Shown here piece by piece: positions 44,716 through 55,306 of a stretch of 64,000 nt of DNA (position 1 is its first letter; the number at the start of each line of letters is the position of its first letter). Position numbers and translations under genes: made by a program. Below the pieces are notes generated by a model that was given only the letters and a program-made list of their open reading frames with translations, did no database searches and was not told where the DNA came from. The DNA is from Photobacterium lipolyticum (GTDB lineage: Bacteria > Pseudomonadota > Gammaproteobacteria > Enterobacterales > Vibrionaceae), in assembly GCF_003026475.1 (NCBI RefSeq), contig NZ_PYMC01000018.1:18551-82550 (forward strand). The letters are read 5' to 3'.

Positions 44716-45819
44716 ATGGACAACTTGCTGATCAAACTCAATTTTGTGCTCGTCATTGGCTTTTTTTCAAGCCTCGTACCAGCTGCTCCCCTGCATGATT
44801 ATTGGGAACTAAGCGAGTACCTAACCACCCATCCCGAGCAAATACCGTTGTCCATAGCATTCTCTGCTCAAGTTCAGCTACCAGCAAGCCCGCCAACATT
44901 GAGAGCCAAGCAACCATTAAGAGTCGCGATGGTCCTCCCAGCTGAGCAAGTGTCCGATTATTGGCGCAGAAATATCTCGGCATTTCAGTCCAGGATGGCA
45001 GAGCTTGGCATTCCTTATCAACTGGAGCCTTTTTTCACCAAGCCTTCATTAGAGCCGAGAGAACAAAGCCGATATCTGTTTGAAGCATTAAAGTCCGATC
45101 CCGATTATCTGATTTTCACCCTGGATACCCTACGCCATAAAAAATTTATCGAGCGTATTGTCAGTAGGGGGCGGCCTAAAATTATCCTGCAAAATATTAC
45201 TACGCCCTTGAAGGCGTGGCAGGATAAGCAGCCTTTTTTATATGTCGGCTTTGATCATGCAACAGGCAGCCGGATGCTAGCGGATTACTATAAAGCCGCG
45301 TTCCCCCGAAGTGCTGATTATGGCATGTTGTATTTCTCTAAGGGCTACGTAAGTACTGCTCGGGGCGACACCTTTATTGGGGCCATGCAAAGCGCCGAAA
45401 CCATTAAACTTAGAACCTCGTACTATACCAAAGCGAACCGTGAGTCAGCCTATCAGGCCGCCCTGTCGACATTGCGCGAATACCCGAATTTAGACTTTTT
45501 TTATGCCTGTGCAACCGATGTTGCCCTTGGTGCCGCTGACGCGATAAAACAGCTGGGATTGCAAAATAAGGTACGGGTTAACGGCTGGGGAGGCGGCTCG
45601 GCTGAACTTGAAGCCATTGAAAATGCTGACTTAGATGTAACAGTCATGCGAATGAACGATGATACCGGTGTCGCTATGGCTGAAGCTATTAAGCTTGATC
45701 GGCAAAACAGACCTGTTCCACTAGTTTATTCCGGTGAACTGGTGCTGGTCACCAAAGGGATCAGCAAAGAGCGACTCAATACCTTAAAACACCGTGCTTT
45801 TCGTTATTCCGACCAATAA
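44716..45819 (+). CDS. luxP: autoinducer-2 binding periplasmic protein LuxP
   Basis: Receptor for the furanosyl borate diester form of AI-2. A signal peptide (NFVLVIGFFSSLVPAAP) is followed by a two-lobed sugar-binding fold. The residues that hold AI-2 in V. harveyi LuxP sit in motifs kept here: QVSDYW (near 81-86), LQNITTP, ARGDTF, CATDVALGA, GWGGGSAELE and MRMNDDTG. The C-terminus HRAFRYSDQ is almost identical to LuxP. Length 367 matches. It is 15 bp before luxQ, one operon. Ligand specificity should be borate-AI-2 as in Vibrio. Confidence 0.96.
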   Translation: MDNLLIKLNFVLVIGFFSSLVPAAPLHDYWELSEYLTTHPEQIPLSIAFSAQVQLPASPPTLRAKQPLRVAMVLPAEQVSDYWRRNISAFQSRMAELGIPYQLEPFFTKPSLEPREQSRYLFEALKSDPDYLIFTLDTLRHKKFIERIVSRGRPKIILQNITTPLKAWQDKQPFLYVGFDHATGSRMLADYYKAAFPRSADYGMLYFSKGYVSTARGDTFIGAMQSAETIKLRTSYYTKANRESAYQAALSTLREYPNLDFFYACATDVALGAADAIKQLGLQNKVRVNGWGGGSAELEAIENADLDVTVMRMNDDTGVAMAEAIKLDRQNRPVPLVYSGELVLVTKGISKERLNTLKHRAFRYSDQ

Positions 45820-45834
45820 CGAAGTCAGGTAATT

Positions 45835-48414
45835 ATGATGGCAAAAAAACAAGAAAAACCTCTCTCGCATATTATCTTAAGACTGTTGCTGGCGAGCTTC
45901 TCCGTCGTCCTCTTTGCTCTTATGGTGCTAAATTTCCAGTCTGGGTACCAGGCAGTAAAACGGGAAACCCAGCACCATTTCGAGCAAATTGATCACTTGT
46001 TACACGCGGTATTGAGCTTTCAGCTTGGCGCGCTACGTTATGGCCAGGATAGCAGTGCTGTTGAGTTAGCTATTCACCAGCACCTTGAAAAACAAGATCC
46101 CCGTGTATTAGACCGTTACTTTTCAGGGCTTGATGAAAGCACCCCTGAAAGTAGCCCGGACTTTCGATTTATCGCCATGGATCACGGGGTGATCTGGAAT
46201 GACAGCAACAGCCTTTCTCTCGGCCTGGATATCACTGAATTAAACCGACTGATTGGAGATCGCCTGCCGGAAAACGGCTGGCACCTTCGTTCTGTTACAA
46301 CCGTACTCGGTGAGAGCCAGATACTCCTTCGTCAGGCGCCTGTTATTTTGCCTGAATCCGGAAAAATTGCGGCTGCACTGTACGTGGCCGTGGTACTGAA
46401 TGATAACACGGCGTTGGTGCAAATGATGCGGCAGGCCAGTGGTAACAAAGCACTGATGATCACTTATAACGGGCAGGTTTTAGCGTCATCGATCAGATCG
46501 GATGACCCGGACTATTTAACCATGTACCGTTATATTACCCTATCGACTCCGGAAATGTCAGAAAGCGATTATTTGCATAAAATTCCGGTTAACCTTAAAG
46601 AGAATATAAATGGCCTTTCCTTTGTTATCCTGCACAGTAACAACAATATCGTTACGCTGAAATCACAATATCTACAAAGTGCAATGATTGGGGCTGCCCT
46701 GATCATCATCATGGTCATTTTAGTTGTTTGTTTTTTCCGTCGAAGTATGTTGACGCCTCTAAATCAACTGGTTAACTATGCGCGAAATGCCACGGTGCAA
46801 AACAATATCCAGCCTTATAATACTGGCAAGATCAGCGAATTTAACCGTATAGGCAAAGCCTTTGAAAAAACCCTGGTTCAGCTTAGCGAGAAAGAGCGTT
46901 CATTAGATGATTTGTTTAACTTTGCGTTTTCCCCCATTCTTGTTTGGAATACCGATTTAACGCTTCAGCACATAAATCCGGCAGCAAAGAAATGCCTTGG
47001 CTTTCATATTAAGAAGTCCCATTCTCTAAATTATTTTGAACAGTTTGAACGCGATGCCGCTGAATATTTACAACAAGCTGCTGCCGGCAAGATTGTTGAG
47101 AATATTGTTCTCAGCACAATGCAAGGTCGTTCATTTGCATGGAATATGGCACCGGTAATAGTCAACGGTAAGACGACTGCTGTTATCGCCCAAGGGCTTG
47201 ATATATCTATGATAAAACAGGCCGAGGAAGACAGTCATAATGCCCGCCTGTCCGCTGAAGAGGCAAACCGGGCAAAATCCGCCTTTTTAGCCACCATGAG
47301 CCATGAGATACGTACCCCGCTCAACGGTATTTTGGGGATGGCACAAATCATCCAGAAAACGCTGACCGGCCATGAACAGCAACAGCAGATGAAAGTGCTC
47401 TATGAGAGTGGTAACCACTTACTGACATTACTTAGCGATATTCTTGATTTTTCAAAAATTGAACAGGGTAAGCTGGAGTTAAATAAAGTTGATTTTCAGC
47501 TAGACGATATCATCCGCTCAATTTCTGATATTTATCAGCCTTTGTGTCATCAGAAAGGGTTAACCCTTGAGGTTTGCAACACACTTGACACACCACTTCA
47601 GCTGTTCGCTGATGATGCCAGAATTCGTCAGATCCTGTTTAACTTGCTGAGTAATGCCGTGAAGTTTACTCACTTGGGTACGGTAAAATTAACCCTCGAA
47701 CTCATTGCTGAAAATGACCAGATGGTTACCCTGCGGTTAATTATTTCCGATACCGGGATCGGTGTTCGAAAAGAGCGAATCGACAAATTATTTGAACCCT
47801 TTGTTCAGGCGGAAAATTCAACTACACGGGGATATGGTGGCTCCGGATTAGGCTTGTCCATTGTGAAGAAACTGGTTGAACTTATGGACGGAGAGATATC
47901 CGTGGAAAGTACTATTGGCACGGGAACCGTTTTTGCGTTGCAGTTATCCCTGGCCAAATCACATACAGCTGTACAGCCTGAGCCGGACGACAACCTGGAC
48001 ACGGTAAAGATTGAAGGGCTCGATATTTTAGTCGTTGAAGATAATAAAATTAATGCTCTGGTCGCGAAGACTTTTTGTGAAAAGCAAGGCCATCATGTGC
48101 AATGCGTTCAAAACGGACAACAGGCCGTAGAGCGGGTCAAAAAACATGACTTTGACCTGATCCTTATGGATAACCATATGCCGATGATGGATGGTATTGA
48201 AGCCACCAAAATGATCCGCAATGACTTAAATCGAAAAACCGTTATTTTTGCCTTAACTGCTGATGCATTTCAACAGACCCACGATGATTTTATTGCTGCC
48301 GGTGCTAACTCAGTGCTGATTAAACCACTCAAAGAGGAATCCCTTTTACAAGCCCTGCAGCAAAACCATAAAAAGTTGCTAAAACGTAAATTTCAGCAGG
48401 ATACTGTTGATTAA
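45835..48414 (+). CDS. luxQ: autoinducer-2 hybrid sensor kinase/phosphatase LuxQ
   Basis: Inner-membrane hybrid histidine kinase that with LuxP switches between kinase (low AI-2) and phosphatase (high AI-2) and passes phosphate to LuxU. Order: TM1 at 12-33, periplasmic double-PAS domain to ~278, TM2 at 281-300, PAS around 355-465, HisKA with His490 in TMSHEIRTPLNGIL, HATPase with GGSGLGLSIV at 668-677, receiver with Asp779 in LILMDNHMPMMDG. All phosphotransfer residues are intact. Length 859 equals V. harveyi LuxQ. luxU/luxO are not in this window. Confidence 0.96.
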   Translation: MMAKKQEKPLSHIILRLLLASFSVVLFALMVLNFQSGYQAVKRETQHHFEQIDHLLHAVLSFQLGALRYGQDSSAVELAIHQHLEKQDPRVLDRYFSGLDESTPESSPDFRFIAMDHGVIWNDSNSLSLGLDITELNRLIGDRLPENGWHLRSVTTVLGESQILLRQAPVILPESGKIAAALYVAVVLNDNTALVQMMRQASGNKALMITYNGQVLASSIRSDDPDYLTMYRYITLSTPEMSESDYLHKIPVNLKENINGLSFVILHSNNNIVTLKSQYLQSAMIGAALIIIMVILVVCFFRRSMLTPLNQLVNYARNATVQNNIQPYNTGKISEFNRIGKAFEKTLVQLSEKERSLDDLFNFAFSPILVWNTDLTLQHINPAAKKCLGFHIKKSHSLNYFEQFERDAAEYLQQAAAGKIVENIVLSTMQGRSFAWNMAPVIVNGKTTAVIAQGLDISMIKQAEEDSHNARLSAEEANRAKSAFLATMSHEIRTPLNGILGMAQIIQKTLTGHEQQQQMKVLYESGNHLLTLLSDILDFSKIEQGKLELNKVDFQLDDIIRSISDIYQPLCHQKGLTLEVCNTLDTPLQLFADDARIRQILFNLLSNAVKFTHLGTVKLTLELIAENDQMVTLRLIISDTGIGVRKERIDKLFEPFVQAENSTTRGYGGSGLGLSIVKKLVELMDGEISVESTIGTGTVFALQLSLAKSHTAVQPEPDDNLDTVKIEGLDILVVEDNKINALVAKTFCEKQGHHVQCVQNGQQAVERVKKHDFDLILMDNHMPMMDGIEATKMIRNDLNRKTVIFALTADAFQQTHDDFIAAGANSVLIKPLKEESLLQALQQNHKKLLKRKFQQDTVD

Positions 48415-48465
48415 TATGACAATCCCCCCTGCTCACCATGTATTACCTGAATTGGACTAAAAACA

Positions 48466-48490
48466 GAAAAGAGCCTTACGGCTCCTTTTC
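48466..48490. terminator. terminator between luxQ and serB
   Basis: GAGCC / GGCTC with a TTAC loop, preceded by AAAA and followed by CTTTTC; usable in both directions between converging genes. Confidence 0.75.
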
Positions 48491-48517
48491 TTAATATTCC
48501 GAACCCAAAAATAGTCT

Positions 48518-49498
48518 CTACCAGCTTATGCCTTGCGGTAACAGGGATGCAGACAGAATACACATCACTCCGCCCAGATCAGCGTGACGAATAGCCGCCG
48601 GCGCTGCTGCGTCCACTTTCGGCTTGGCATGATAAGCAATCCCTAACCCGGCCGCCGCCAGCATCACCAGATCATTCGCACCATCACCAATCGCAACCGT
48701 ATTATGCAACTCAATGTCAAAATCTTCAGCCAGCTCACGCAGAATATCCGCTTTCACCTGCGCATCAACAACATCACCCACGACCTGTCCTGTCAGCTTA
48801 CCATCGACAATTTCCAAAGTATTTGACTGGGTATGCACCAGGTCCAACTCCTCTTCCAGATAATCTGAAAAATAGGTAAAGCCACCGGAGGCTATGGCCA
48901 CCTTCCAGCCGTACTGATGCAATGTCGCCACCAGCTCCCGCAGTTCAGGCATCAATGGCAAGGTTGAACGCACCGATTCTAAAATGGACTCGTCGGCTCC
49001 CTTCAGGGCCGCGACGCGCTGACGCAGGCTCTGTTCAAAATCCAGCTCACCTTGCATGGCACGCTCAGTCACCGCTGCAACCTGTTCACCGACACCGGCT
49101 AACACGGCAAGTTCATCGATACACTCAATCTGAATCGCCGTCGAATCCATATCCATGACAACCAAACCCGGTTCAGAAAGATCCGGTAGCTCAGAAGTGC
49201 GAGCAAAATCAAGCTGCTGCTGGCTCACGGCGGCAGCGACCTCATCAGACAGCTCGTTGAGGATCAATAACGCATCATAAGATCCGACTTTCCATGCCGC
49301 CACAACACTCAGTTCTTCTTTCGCCTGCTGTCCTATGTCTTCAATATGCTGACGAGTTATATTGCGACCGTATAACAGCCAGCGGGCATGCTTCTTATCG
49401 AGATTAGAGCTCGCAACTGTTTCAGGAAAACGTTGTTGTAATGAGGAATGTTTTTTTACTGTTAGTACTCTTTGCGCATCCATGTTCATGTTATCCAT
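48518..49498 (-). CDS. serB: phosphoserine phosphatase SerB
   Basis: Last step of serine synthesis: phosphoserine to serine. HAD-superfamily motifs: VVMDMDSTAIQIECIDELA near 112-130 with the nucleophilic Asp, VAIASGGFTYF near 200-210 and AIGDGANDLVMLAAAGLGIA near 269-288. The N-terminal ~90 residues are the ACT-like extension seen in long gammaproteobacterial SerB. Length 326 fits Vibrio SerB. Divergent from ytjB. Confidence 0.97.
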   Translation of the reverse strand: MDNMNMDAQRVLTVKKHSSLQQRFPETVASSNLDKKHARWLLYGRNITRQHIEDIGQQAKEELSVVAAWKVGSYDALLILNELSDEVAAAVSQQQLDFARTSELPDLSEPGLVVMDMDSTAIQIECIDELAVLAGVGEQVAAVTERAMQGELDFEQSLRQRVAALKGADESILESVRSTLPLMPELRELVATLHQYGWKVAIASGGFTYFSDYLEEELDLVHTQSNTLEIVDGKLTGQVVGDVVDAQVKADILRELAEDFDIELHNTVAIGDGANDLVMLAAAGLGIAYHAKPKVDAAAPAAIRHADLGGVMCILSASLLPQGISW

Positions 49499-49701
49499 TT
49501 AATTCAAAAGCGGCCTGGGGGTAATCACTGAGGTTTCCAGCTTTTACCCCACGCAACTCTTTACTTCTACCATCAAAGTACCCTATTGCAATTTGTCAGG
49601 GCAAGCCCCAATATGATAATCGTTTATTTTCGCCATGTAGAATATAGAATAAAGCTATTCTATCCTTGTTCTACAAGGCTAATTGCTGATTTATATTGGT
49701 T

Positions 49702-50316
49702 ATGATGAAACTCAAGAAGACACGATTACAGCGCGCATGGCAAATTTTTGTCTTAATCATCTGCATAGGTGGTTTGGTTACCATGCTGGAATATGGCTCA
49801 GATCTTAATCTCCGTAACTACCAGATGCTGAGTGAGCAAACTCAGTCGTTATCACGTATGGTAGTTCGCCAGGCTGCTGAAACGGCAGAAAAAGACGTAT
49901 TAGAGGATAACCAGGACAAACTTCAGGTACTGGTACAGCAGATCTCTCAAGAGTCGCTGATCCTTGATGCCAGTATCTATGACCTGGAAGGGATCACTTT
50001 AGCGAAAACTGAAGACGCGATGCCCTTGGAACAGGTGACAGGCTTATCGACGCCATTATCGATCGCCAGTTTCGGTCGCCAGCAAATTGTCGAGCCGATC
50101 TTATCGGATAAACATGTCATTGGATTTATTCGTATTACTCTGGAGCATGGCAAGCTGGTTGAAAACGCCACTAGCCAGATCGAAGATATGACCAATATCG
50201 TCCGAGGCTTAGTACTGGCAGCAGTATTTATTGGCTTCTTACTGGCTTATACCTTTGGTCGCCGTAAAGATATCTGGCATTTCCCATTCTTACTAACGGC
50301 AAATGCGAAGGATTAA
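49702..50316 (+). CDS. ytjB: AhpA/YtjB (Smp) membrane protein
   Basis: Inner-membrane protein with an N-terminal helix (IFVLIICIGGLVTMLEYG), a ~140-residue periplasmic region with ISQESLILDASIYDLEG, and a second helix near the end (GLVLAAVFIGFLLAYTFG) before a basic tail. This matches the Smp/YtjB family, always next to serB in Gammaproteobacteria. Start taken as ATG 49702 (204 aa) rather than an upstream TTG. The exact biochemical role is unclear; the family is reported as accessory to haemolysis or virulence traits in some species. Confidence 0.9.
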   Translation: MMKLKKTRLQRAWQIFVLIICIGGLVTMLEYGSDLNLRNYQMLSEQTQSLSRMVVRQAAETAEKDVLEDNQDKLQVLVQQISQESLILDASIYDLEGITLAKTEDAMPLEQVTGLSTPLSIASFGRQQIVEPILSDKHVIGFIRITLEHGKLVENATSQIEDMTNIVRGLVLAAVFIGFLLAYTFGRRKDIWHFPFLLTANAKD

Positions 50317-50326
50317 TTTCAGGGGC

Positions 50327-50400
50327 AAGTGACGAGATTCGAGTAAGTGACAGGATTCGAGTAGAGAGTAACTCGTATCTAGTCACTCGTCTCTCGATAC
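50327..50400. repeat. GAGT/ACTC repeat cluster
   Basis: Two tandem 18-bp near-identical units (AAGTGAC-NN-GATTCGAGT at 50327-50344 and 50345-50362) are followed by ACTCGT-rich sequence that can pair back with them (GAGTAGAGAG against CTCTCGATACTC). It lies between ytjB and the deoD terminator. Probably an intergenic repeat element. Confidence 0.5.
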
Positions 50401-50415
50401 TCAACACCAAGACAT

Positions 50416-50444
50416 AAAAAAGACGACCATTGGTCGTCTTTTTT
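50416..50444. terminator. terminator at the end of the deo operon
   Basis: GACGACC / GGTCGTC, 3-base loop, flanked by six A and six T; serves deoD (minus) and ytjB (plus). Confidence 0.88.
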
Positions 50445-50470
50445 AGCTCTGGTGTTACTGTCGATATCGC

Positions 50471-51190
50471 TTATTCAGCATCGCCCAACAGAACAGATTC
50501 CAGCGCGATTTCCATCATGTCGTTGAACGTTAGCTGACGCTCTTCCGATGTTGTCGCTTCACCACGTAGAATGTGGTCTGAAACCGTACAGATAGTCAGT
50601 GCTTTAGCACCGAACTCAGCGGCTAAACCGTAAATACCCGCCGCTTCCATCTCAACACCAACGATGCCGTACTTCTTCATTGTCTGGAAGAAATCAAAAT
50701 CCGGGTTGTAGAACAGATCTGCAGAGAAGATGTTACCCACTTTAACATCGATGCCTTTTGCTTTCGCCGCTTCTACTGCGTTTTGCACCATACCGTAATC
50801 AGCCAGTGCTGCAAAATCGTGATCACCAAAGCGAATACGGTTTACTTTAGAGTCCGTAGAGGCACCCATACCGATCACAACATCACGCAGATTTACATCA
50901 TCACGTACAGCGCCGCAGCTACCAACACGAATGATCTTCTTCACACCGAAGTCTTTGATCAGTTCGGTCGCATAGATAGAGCAAGACGGGATCCCCATAC
51001 CATGGCCCATCACTGAGATCTTACGGCCCTTATAAGTACCAGTAAAACCAAGCATACTACGTACGTTACAGACTTCTTTAATATCTTCTAAAAACGTTTC
51101 TGCAATGTATTTTGCACGTAACGGATCACCCGGCATCAGTACGACGTCAGCGAAATCACCCATTTCAGCATTAATATGTGGAGTTGCCAT
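50471..51190 (-). CDS. deoD: purine nucleoside phosphorylase DeoD
   Basis: Phosphorolysis of purine (deoxy)nucleosides. Hallmarks: [19 protein letters not shown] near 16-34, [18 protein letters not shown] near 61-78, and [20 protein letters not shown] near 177-196, with catalytic Asp in [17 protein letters not shown]. Length 239 is that of the hexameric bacterial enzyme. Last gene of deoC-deoA-deoB-deoD. The 130-bp gap to deoB could contain a processing or internal promoter site. Confidence 0.97.
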   Translation of the reverse strand: MATPHINAEMGDFADVVLMPGDPLRAKYIAETFLEDIKEVCNVRSMLGFTGTYKGRKISVMGHGMGIPSCSIYATELIKDFGVKKIIRVGSCGAVRDDVNLRDVVIGMGASTDSKVNRIRFGDHDFAALADYGMVQNAVEAAKAKGIDVKVGNIFSADLFYNPDFDFFQTMKKYGIVGVEMEAAGIYGLAAEFGAKALTICTVSDHILRGEATTSEERQLTFNDMMEIALESVLLGDAE

Positions 51191-51320
51191 CGTTATTTCC
51201 TTCCATTTATCCGTTGGACTGATTCAACCCAACATCAATTATCAATCATCAAATTGAAAAGTGCTGCTTCGAACTACAGAAACTATAGAACGAAACAGCG
51301 ACAGGGATATTAAATCGTGT

Positions 51321-52541
51321 TTATAGGAATGACTTACCGTATTCCATATCAGACGTACCGTAGTACTCAGCCAGACTCTGGCCGATATCGGCAAATGTCT
51401 CGCGACGACCTAGTGAACCGGCCTTAATTTTAGAGCCCGTTACCAATACAGGGATGTGCTCACGCGTATGATCCGTACCTTCCCACGTTGGATCACAACC
51501 GTGGTCTGCAGTAAGAATTAGCACGTCATCTTCTTGTAACAATTCAAGAATTTCAGGTAGTCGCTTGTCAAAATACTCCAACGCAGCCGCATAACCGGCA
51601 ACGTCACGACGGTGACCATATGCTGAGTCAAAATCAACAAAGTTGGTGAATACCAAGCTATTGTTACCCGCCAGTTTGATTTGCTCTAGGGTTGCTTCAA
51701 ACAGTGCAGGGATACCTGTTGCTTTTACTTTTTTCGAGATACCGCAGCCAGCGTAGATATCAGAAATCTTACCGATAGCAATAACGTCACCGCCTTTCTC
51801 ATCGACCAGCTTCTGCAGCAATGTTGTTGCAGGCGGCTCAACAGAAAGATCACGACGGTTACCTGTACGCTCGAACTTGCCTTTGCCCGAACCTGTGAAA
51901 GGACGGGAGATAACACGACCGATATTGTAATCTGCAAGCTCTTCGCGAACGATCTGACAAAGCGTCATCAGGTTATCCAAACCATACGTCTCTTCATGGC
52001 AGGCAATCTGGAAAACAGAATCCGCAGATGTGTAGAAGATAGGTTTGCCCGTTTGCATGTGCTCTTCACCCAAGTCATCCAGTACCTGAGTACCCGATGC
52101 ATGGCAGTTACCAAGGTAACCCGGAAGGTTCGCACGCTTAACGATGCTGTCTAATAGCTCTTGCGGGAAGCTGTTGCTGTGATCTGTAAAGTAGCCCCAT
52201 TCAAACAATACCGGTACACCAGCCATTTCCCAGTGACCTGACGGGGTGTCTTTACCAGACGATAGTTCTTTTGCGTGGCCATATGCACCAGTAATTTCGG
52301 CATTGGCATCCAGGCCTTCAGGGAAGGTACCTGAAGACTCTTCACACGCTTTACCCAAACCCAATTTATTCAGGTTAGGCAGGTGCAGTGGGCCGCTACG
52401 CTCACCATTGTCGGCTTCGCCGCGTGCACACGCCTCGGCAATATGACCAAGAGTATTTGAACCTACATCACCGAAATCAACGGCATCTTCTGTCGCACCG
52501 ATACCGAAAGAATCGAGAACAAGGATAATTGAACGTTTCAT
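51321..52541 (-). CDS. deoB: phosphopentomutase DeoB
   Basis: Interconverts (deoxy)ribose 1- and 5-phosphate. It is an alkaline-phosphatase-superfamily metalloenzyme: the N-terminus [18 protein letters not shown] binds metal, [11 protein letters not shown] contains the phosphorylated Thr, and [20 protein letters not shown] provides the second metal site. I use ATG 52541 (MKRSII, 406 aa, family length); a longer reading of 47 extra codons upstream overlaps deoA and lacks family support. It lies 10 bp after the deoA stop. Confidence 0.97.
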   Translation of the reverse strand: MKRSIILVLDSFGIGATEDAVDFGDVGSNTLGHIAEACARGEADNGERSGPLHLPNLNKLGLGKACEESSGTFPEGLDANAEITGAYGHAKELSSGKDTPSGHWEMAGVPVLFEWGYFTDHSNSFPQELLDSIVKRANLPGYLGNCHASGTQVLDDLGEEHMQTGKPIFYTSADSVFQIACHEETYGLDNLMTLCQIVREELADYNIGRVISRPFTGSGKGKFERTGNRRDLSVEPPATTLLQKLVDEKGGDVIAIGKISDIYAGCGISKKVKATGIPALFEATLEQIKLAGNNSLVFTNFVDFDSAYGHRRDVAGYAAALEYFDKRLPEILELLQEDDVLILTADHGCDPTWEGTDHTREHIPVLVTGSKIKAGSLGRRETFADIGQSLAEYYGTSDMEYGKSFL

Positions 52542-52551
52542 TTTGACTCCA

Positions 52552-53883
52552 TTAAACATCTTCAGGGCGAACGCGACGGTAAACTTCAGGGGTTGGTTCT
52601 GGCTTCTGGTCAGCAATCGTAATGTTGTTACGAACAGCTTGAGCCGCCTCTTCCCATTGCGCTTCGGTACGGGCGTGTACAACCGCCAGAGGGGTATCTG
52701 CGTTCACTGCATCGCCCAGGCGGATCATATCGCTTAGGCCAACAGCGTAGTCGATAGTGTCGCTAGCAACACGGCGACCGCCGCCCATGCCAACAACCGC
52801 CATACCTAGGCCACGAGTATCCATTGAGTAAGCAAAACCAGTGGTCTCTGCAAATACAGGTTTCGCGATTTCCGCTTTTTCCAGGTAGTTGTCGTAGTTT
52901 TCCACGAAGTCTACCGGGCCACCCAGGCCTGCAACCATCTTACCGAAACACTCTGCTGCTTTACCGTTATCCAGTACCGCCTGCAGTTTCGCGTTCGCTT
53001 GTTCCAAATCAGTAGCCAGGCCACTGTTTACCAGCATTTCGGCACACAATGCCATGGTCACGGCAAATAAGCGAGGGTTACGGTATTCACCGGTCAGGAA
53101 CTGAACGGCTTCACGAACTTCCAGCGCATTACCAGCTGTTGATGCCAATACCTGGTTCATGTCTGTTAGCAATGCCGTGGTTTTTGTACCTGCACCATTG
53201 GCTACAGCAACAATAGATTTCGCCAGGTCTTCTGATGCTTCATACGTTGGCATGAATGCGCCAGAACCGACTTTGACATCCATCACTAGTGAACCCAGGC
53301 CAGCAGCCAGTTTCTTCGACAAGATAGATGCTGTGATCAAGGAAATGTTATCAACCGTTGCGGTTACATCACGCGTTGCGTATACACGCTTGTCAGCCGG
53401 GGCTAAATCACCCGTCTGACCAATAATTGCCACACCCGCTTCTTTGGTCACCTGACCAAATACTTCATTTGATGGGGTAATGTTATAGCCAGGGATCGCT
53501 TCCAGTTTATCAAGTGTACCGCCAGTGTGACCCAGGCCACGGCCTGAGATCATCGGTACATAACCGCCGCATGCCGCCACCATAGGGCCAAGCATCAGAG
53601 AGGTCACATCACCTACACCACCGGTAGAGTGTTTATCGACAATCGGGCCATCAAAGTTCATGTGGTCCCAGTTAATCACCATGCCTGAATCACGCATCGC
53701 ACAAGTCAGTGCTACACGCTCGTCCATGGTCATATCATTGAAGTAAATTGCCATTGCAAATGCGGCAATCTGGCCTTCAGAAACGGTCTCTTTCGCAATG
53801 CCCTGAATGAAGAAGTTAATTTCATCAGCAGTTAGAACAATGTTGTCGCGCTTTTTTCTAATAATTTCTTGTGGTAAATACAT
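52552..53883 (-). CDS. deoA: thymidine phosphorylase DeoA
   Basis: Phosphorolysis of thymidine and deoxyuridine. Signature [20 protein letters not shown] near 84-103 and [20 protein letters not shown] near 113-132 (phosphate binding), plus the C-terminal domain with [15 protein letters not shown] start at ATG 53883 (MYLPQEII, 443 aa) with GGGA upstream; an upstream in-frame codon adds four residues. About 200 bp separate it from deoC, a larger gap than elsewhere in the operon. Confidence 0.97.
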   Translation of the reverse strand: MYLPQEIIRKKRDNIVLTADEINFFIQGIAKETVSEGQIAAFAMAIYFNDMTMDERVALTCAMRDSGMVINWDHMNFDGPIVDKHSTGGVGDVTSLMLGPMVAACGGYVPMISGRGLGHTGGTLDKLEAIPGYNITPSNEVFGQVTKEAGVAIIGQTGDLAPADKRVYATRDVTATVDNISLITASILSKKLAAGLGSLVMDVKVGSGAFMPTYEASEDLAKSIVAVANGAGTKTTALLTDMNQVLASTAGNALEVREAVQFLTGEYRNPRLFAVTMALCAEMLVNSGLATDLEQANAKLQAVLDNGKAAECFGKMVAGLGGPVDFVENYDNYLEKAEIAKPVFAETTGFAYSMDTRGLGMAVVGMGGGRRVASDTIDYAVGLSDMIRLGDAVNADTPLAVVHARTEAQWEEAAQAVRNNITIADQKPEPTPEVYRRVRPEDV

Positions 53884-54082
53884 GATATTTCCCAATCTTG
53901 TGTTATTCGTAGGATAGATAACTATTCGATTGTTTTTGAATGAGAAATATCAGTAATTTCCCATATTTCGTCATCATTTAGATGCACGAGTCCACACAAG
54001 CTGTTGTGTAATAGCTGGAACAATGAATAGTTGCAGGTAAAACTAAATAAGGTGGCAACAATGCCACCTTATGGATTCAGAC

Positions 54083-54856
54083 TTAGTAGCCGCCTTCAGC
54101 CGCTTTTTCGCCTTCACCGAGTGTGTGCAGTAGGTTAGCCAGCAGGCTAGATGCACCAAAACGGTAGTGCATGTTGTCAGCCCAGTCACCGCCAAGAATG
54201 CGGTCAGCCATCGCTAGGAATGCTTGTGCATCCTCAGCTGTACGAACGCCACCAGCGGGTTTGAAACCAACTGTTTTCTCAACACCCATGTCTTTAATCA
54301 CAGTAAGCATGATTTCAGCAGCTTCTGGTGTCGCATTTACTGGCACTTTACCTGTAGAGGTCTTAATGAAGTCAGCACCTGCTTTAATACAAATTTCAGA
54401 TGCTTTCTTGATAAGTTCTGCGGTCTTAAGCTCACCCGTTTCGATGATCACTTTTAACAGAATATCGCCACATGCTGCTTTACACTGCTTAACCAGCTCA
54501 AAGCCAACTTCTTCATTACCGGCCATCAGGGCGCGGTAAGGGAAAACAACGTCAACTTCGTCTGCACCGTAAGCAACAGCAGCTTTGGTTTCAGCGACTG
54601 CAATTTCAATATCGTCGTTACCGTGAGGGAAGTTTGTAACCGTTGCAATACGGACTTCAGGCGTACCTTGCTCACGCAGTTGCTTCTTAGCAACAGGAAT
54701 AAAGCGTGGGTAGATACATACTGCTGCGGTGTTACCTACGGCTGTTTTGGCGTTCTTACACAGTTCGATCACTTTTGCATCAGTGTCGTCATCGTTCAGT
54801 GTTGTAAGATCCATTAATTTAAGTGCACGTAGTGCAGCAGCTTTTAAATCGCTCAT
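54083..54856 (-). CDS. deoC: deoxyribose-phosphate aldolase DeoC
   Basis: Class I aldolase that splits deoxyribose 5-phosphate into acetaldehyde and glyceraldehyde 3-phosphate. The Schiff-base Lys is in [20 protein letters not shown], preceded by [11 protein letters not shown] and followed by [15 protein letters not shown] with the second conserved Lys. Length 257 is normal. First gene of the deo operon. Its acetaldehyde product is the same intermediate as in the cut pathway, though the two loci are 27 kb apart. Confidence 0.97.
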   Translation of the reverse strand: MSDLKAAALRALKLMDLTTLNDDDTDAKVIELCKNAKTAVGNTAAVCIYPRFIPVAKKQLREQGTPEVRIATVTNFPHGNDDIEIAVAETKAAVAYGADEVDVVFPYRALMAGNEEVGFELVKQCKAACGDILLKVIIETGELKTAELIKKASEICIKAGADFIKTSTGKVPVNATPEAAEIMLTVIKDMGVEKTVGFKPAGGVRTAEDAQAFLAMADRILGGDWADNMHYRFGASSLLANLLHTLGEGEKAAEGGY

Positions 54857-55306
54857 GACTATCTCCAGTCCAGTTATTTTCTACCAAGCTTATAGAAACT
54901 GTTCCATACGCTCGACGATAAGTCTTTTTCCAAACCGCCAAACGGCCCGCCTACAGCGAACAGTTAGATGAGCGGACTTGGTTCCTTGAAGACTCAGGTA
55001 AACAACGCGAGATTGCATTACCTGATTGATATCCTTTTCACCGCGCTAGACGCTCAGCCTCTCGGCTCTTAACACAGAGACCGGAGAAAGAGCGCCTTGC
55101 TAGTTTGTGCCGTTCAGTAAAATCGTGACGGCAATCCCATCACGATGGGGGAATACTGAAACAGCAATTGTCAGTTTATGATGGCGCTCACCAATAATAG
55201 CAATGTCTGATGCGTGTCACCACCAAAGTCGTGTTTCCGTACGTGGACAATCTGTTTACATTCATAATCGGCATCAAGGTACTGATAAGTAGTAATTTAA
55301 AGCTTA
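54857..55306. other. deo promoter region and unassigned sequence
   Basis: About 450 bp without a protein gene. It should contain the deo promoter(s); I do not find good CRP pairs. It includes a nested inverted repeat at 55113-55160. No tRNA or known riboswitch is visible. Confidence 0.5.
55113..55160. repeat. nested inverted repeat upstream of deoC
   Basis: Outer arms TTCAGTA / TACTGAA and inner arms ATCGTGA / TCACGAT are both perfect, with 11 bases at the centre. It could form an extended stem in RNA of either strand or be a double operator. It lies about 260 bp upstream of the deoC start. Confidence 0.6.

Noticed and set aside
52542..52682. 47-codon N-terminal extension of DeoB
   Set aside because: It overlaps deoA, has no family counterpart, and the internal ATG at 52541 gives the normal length.
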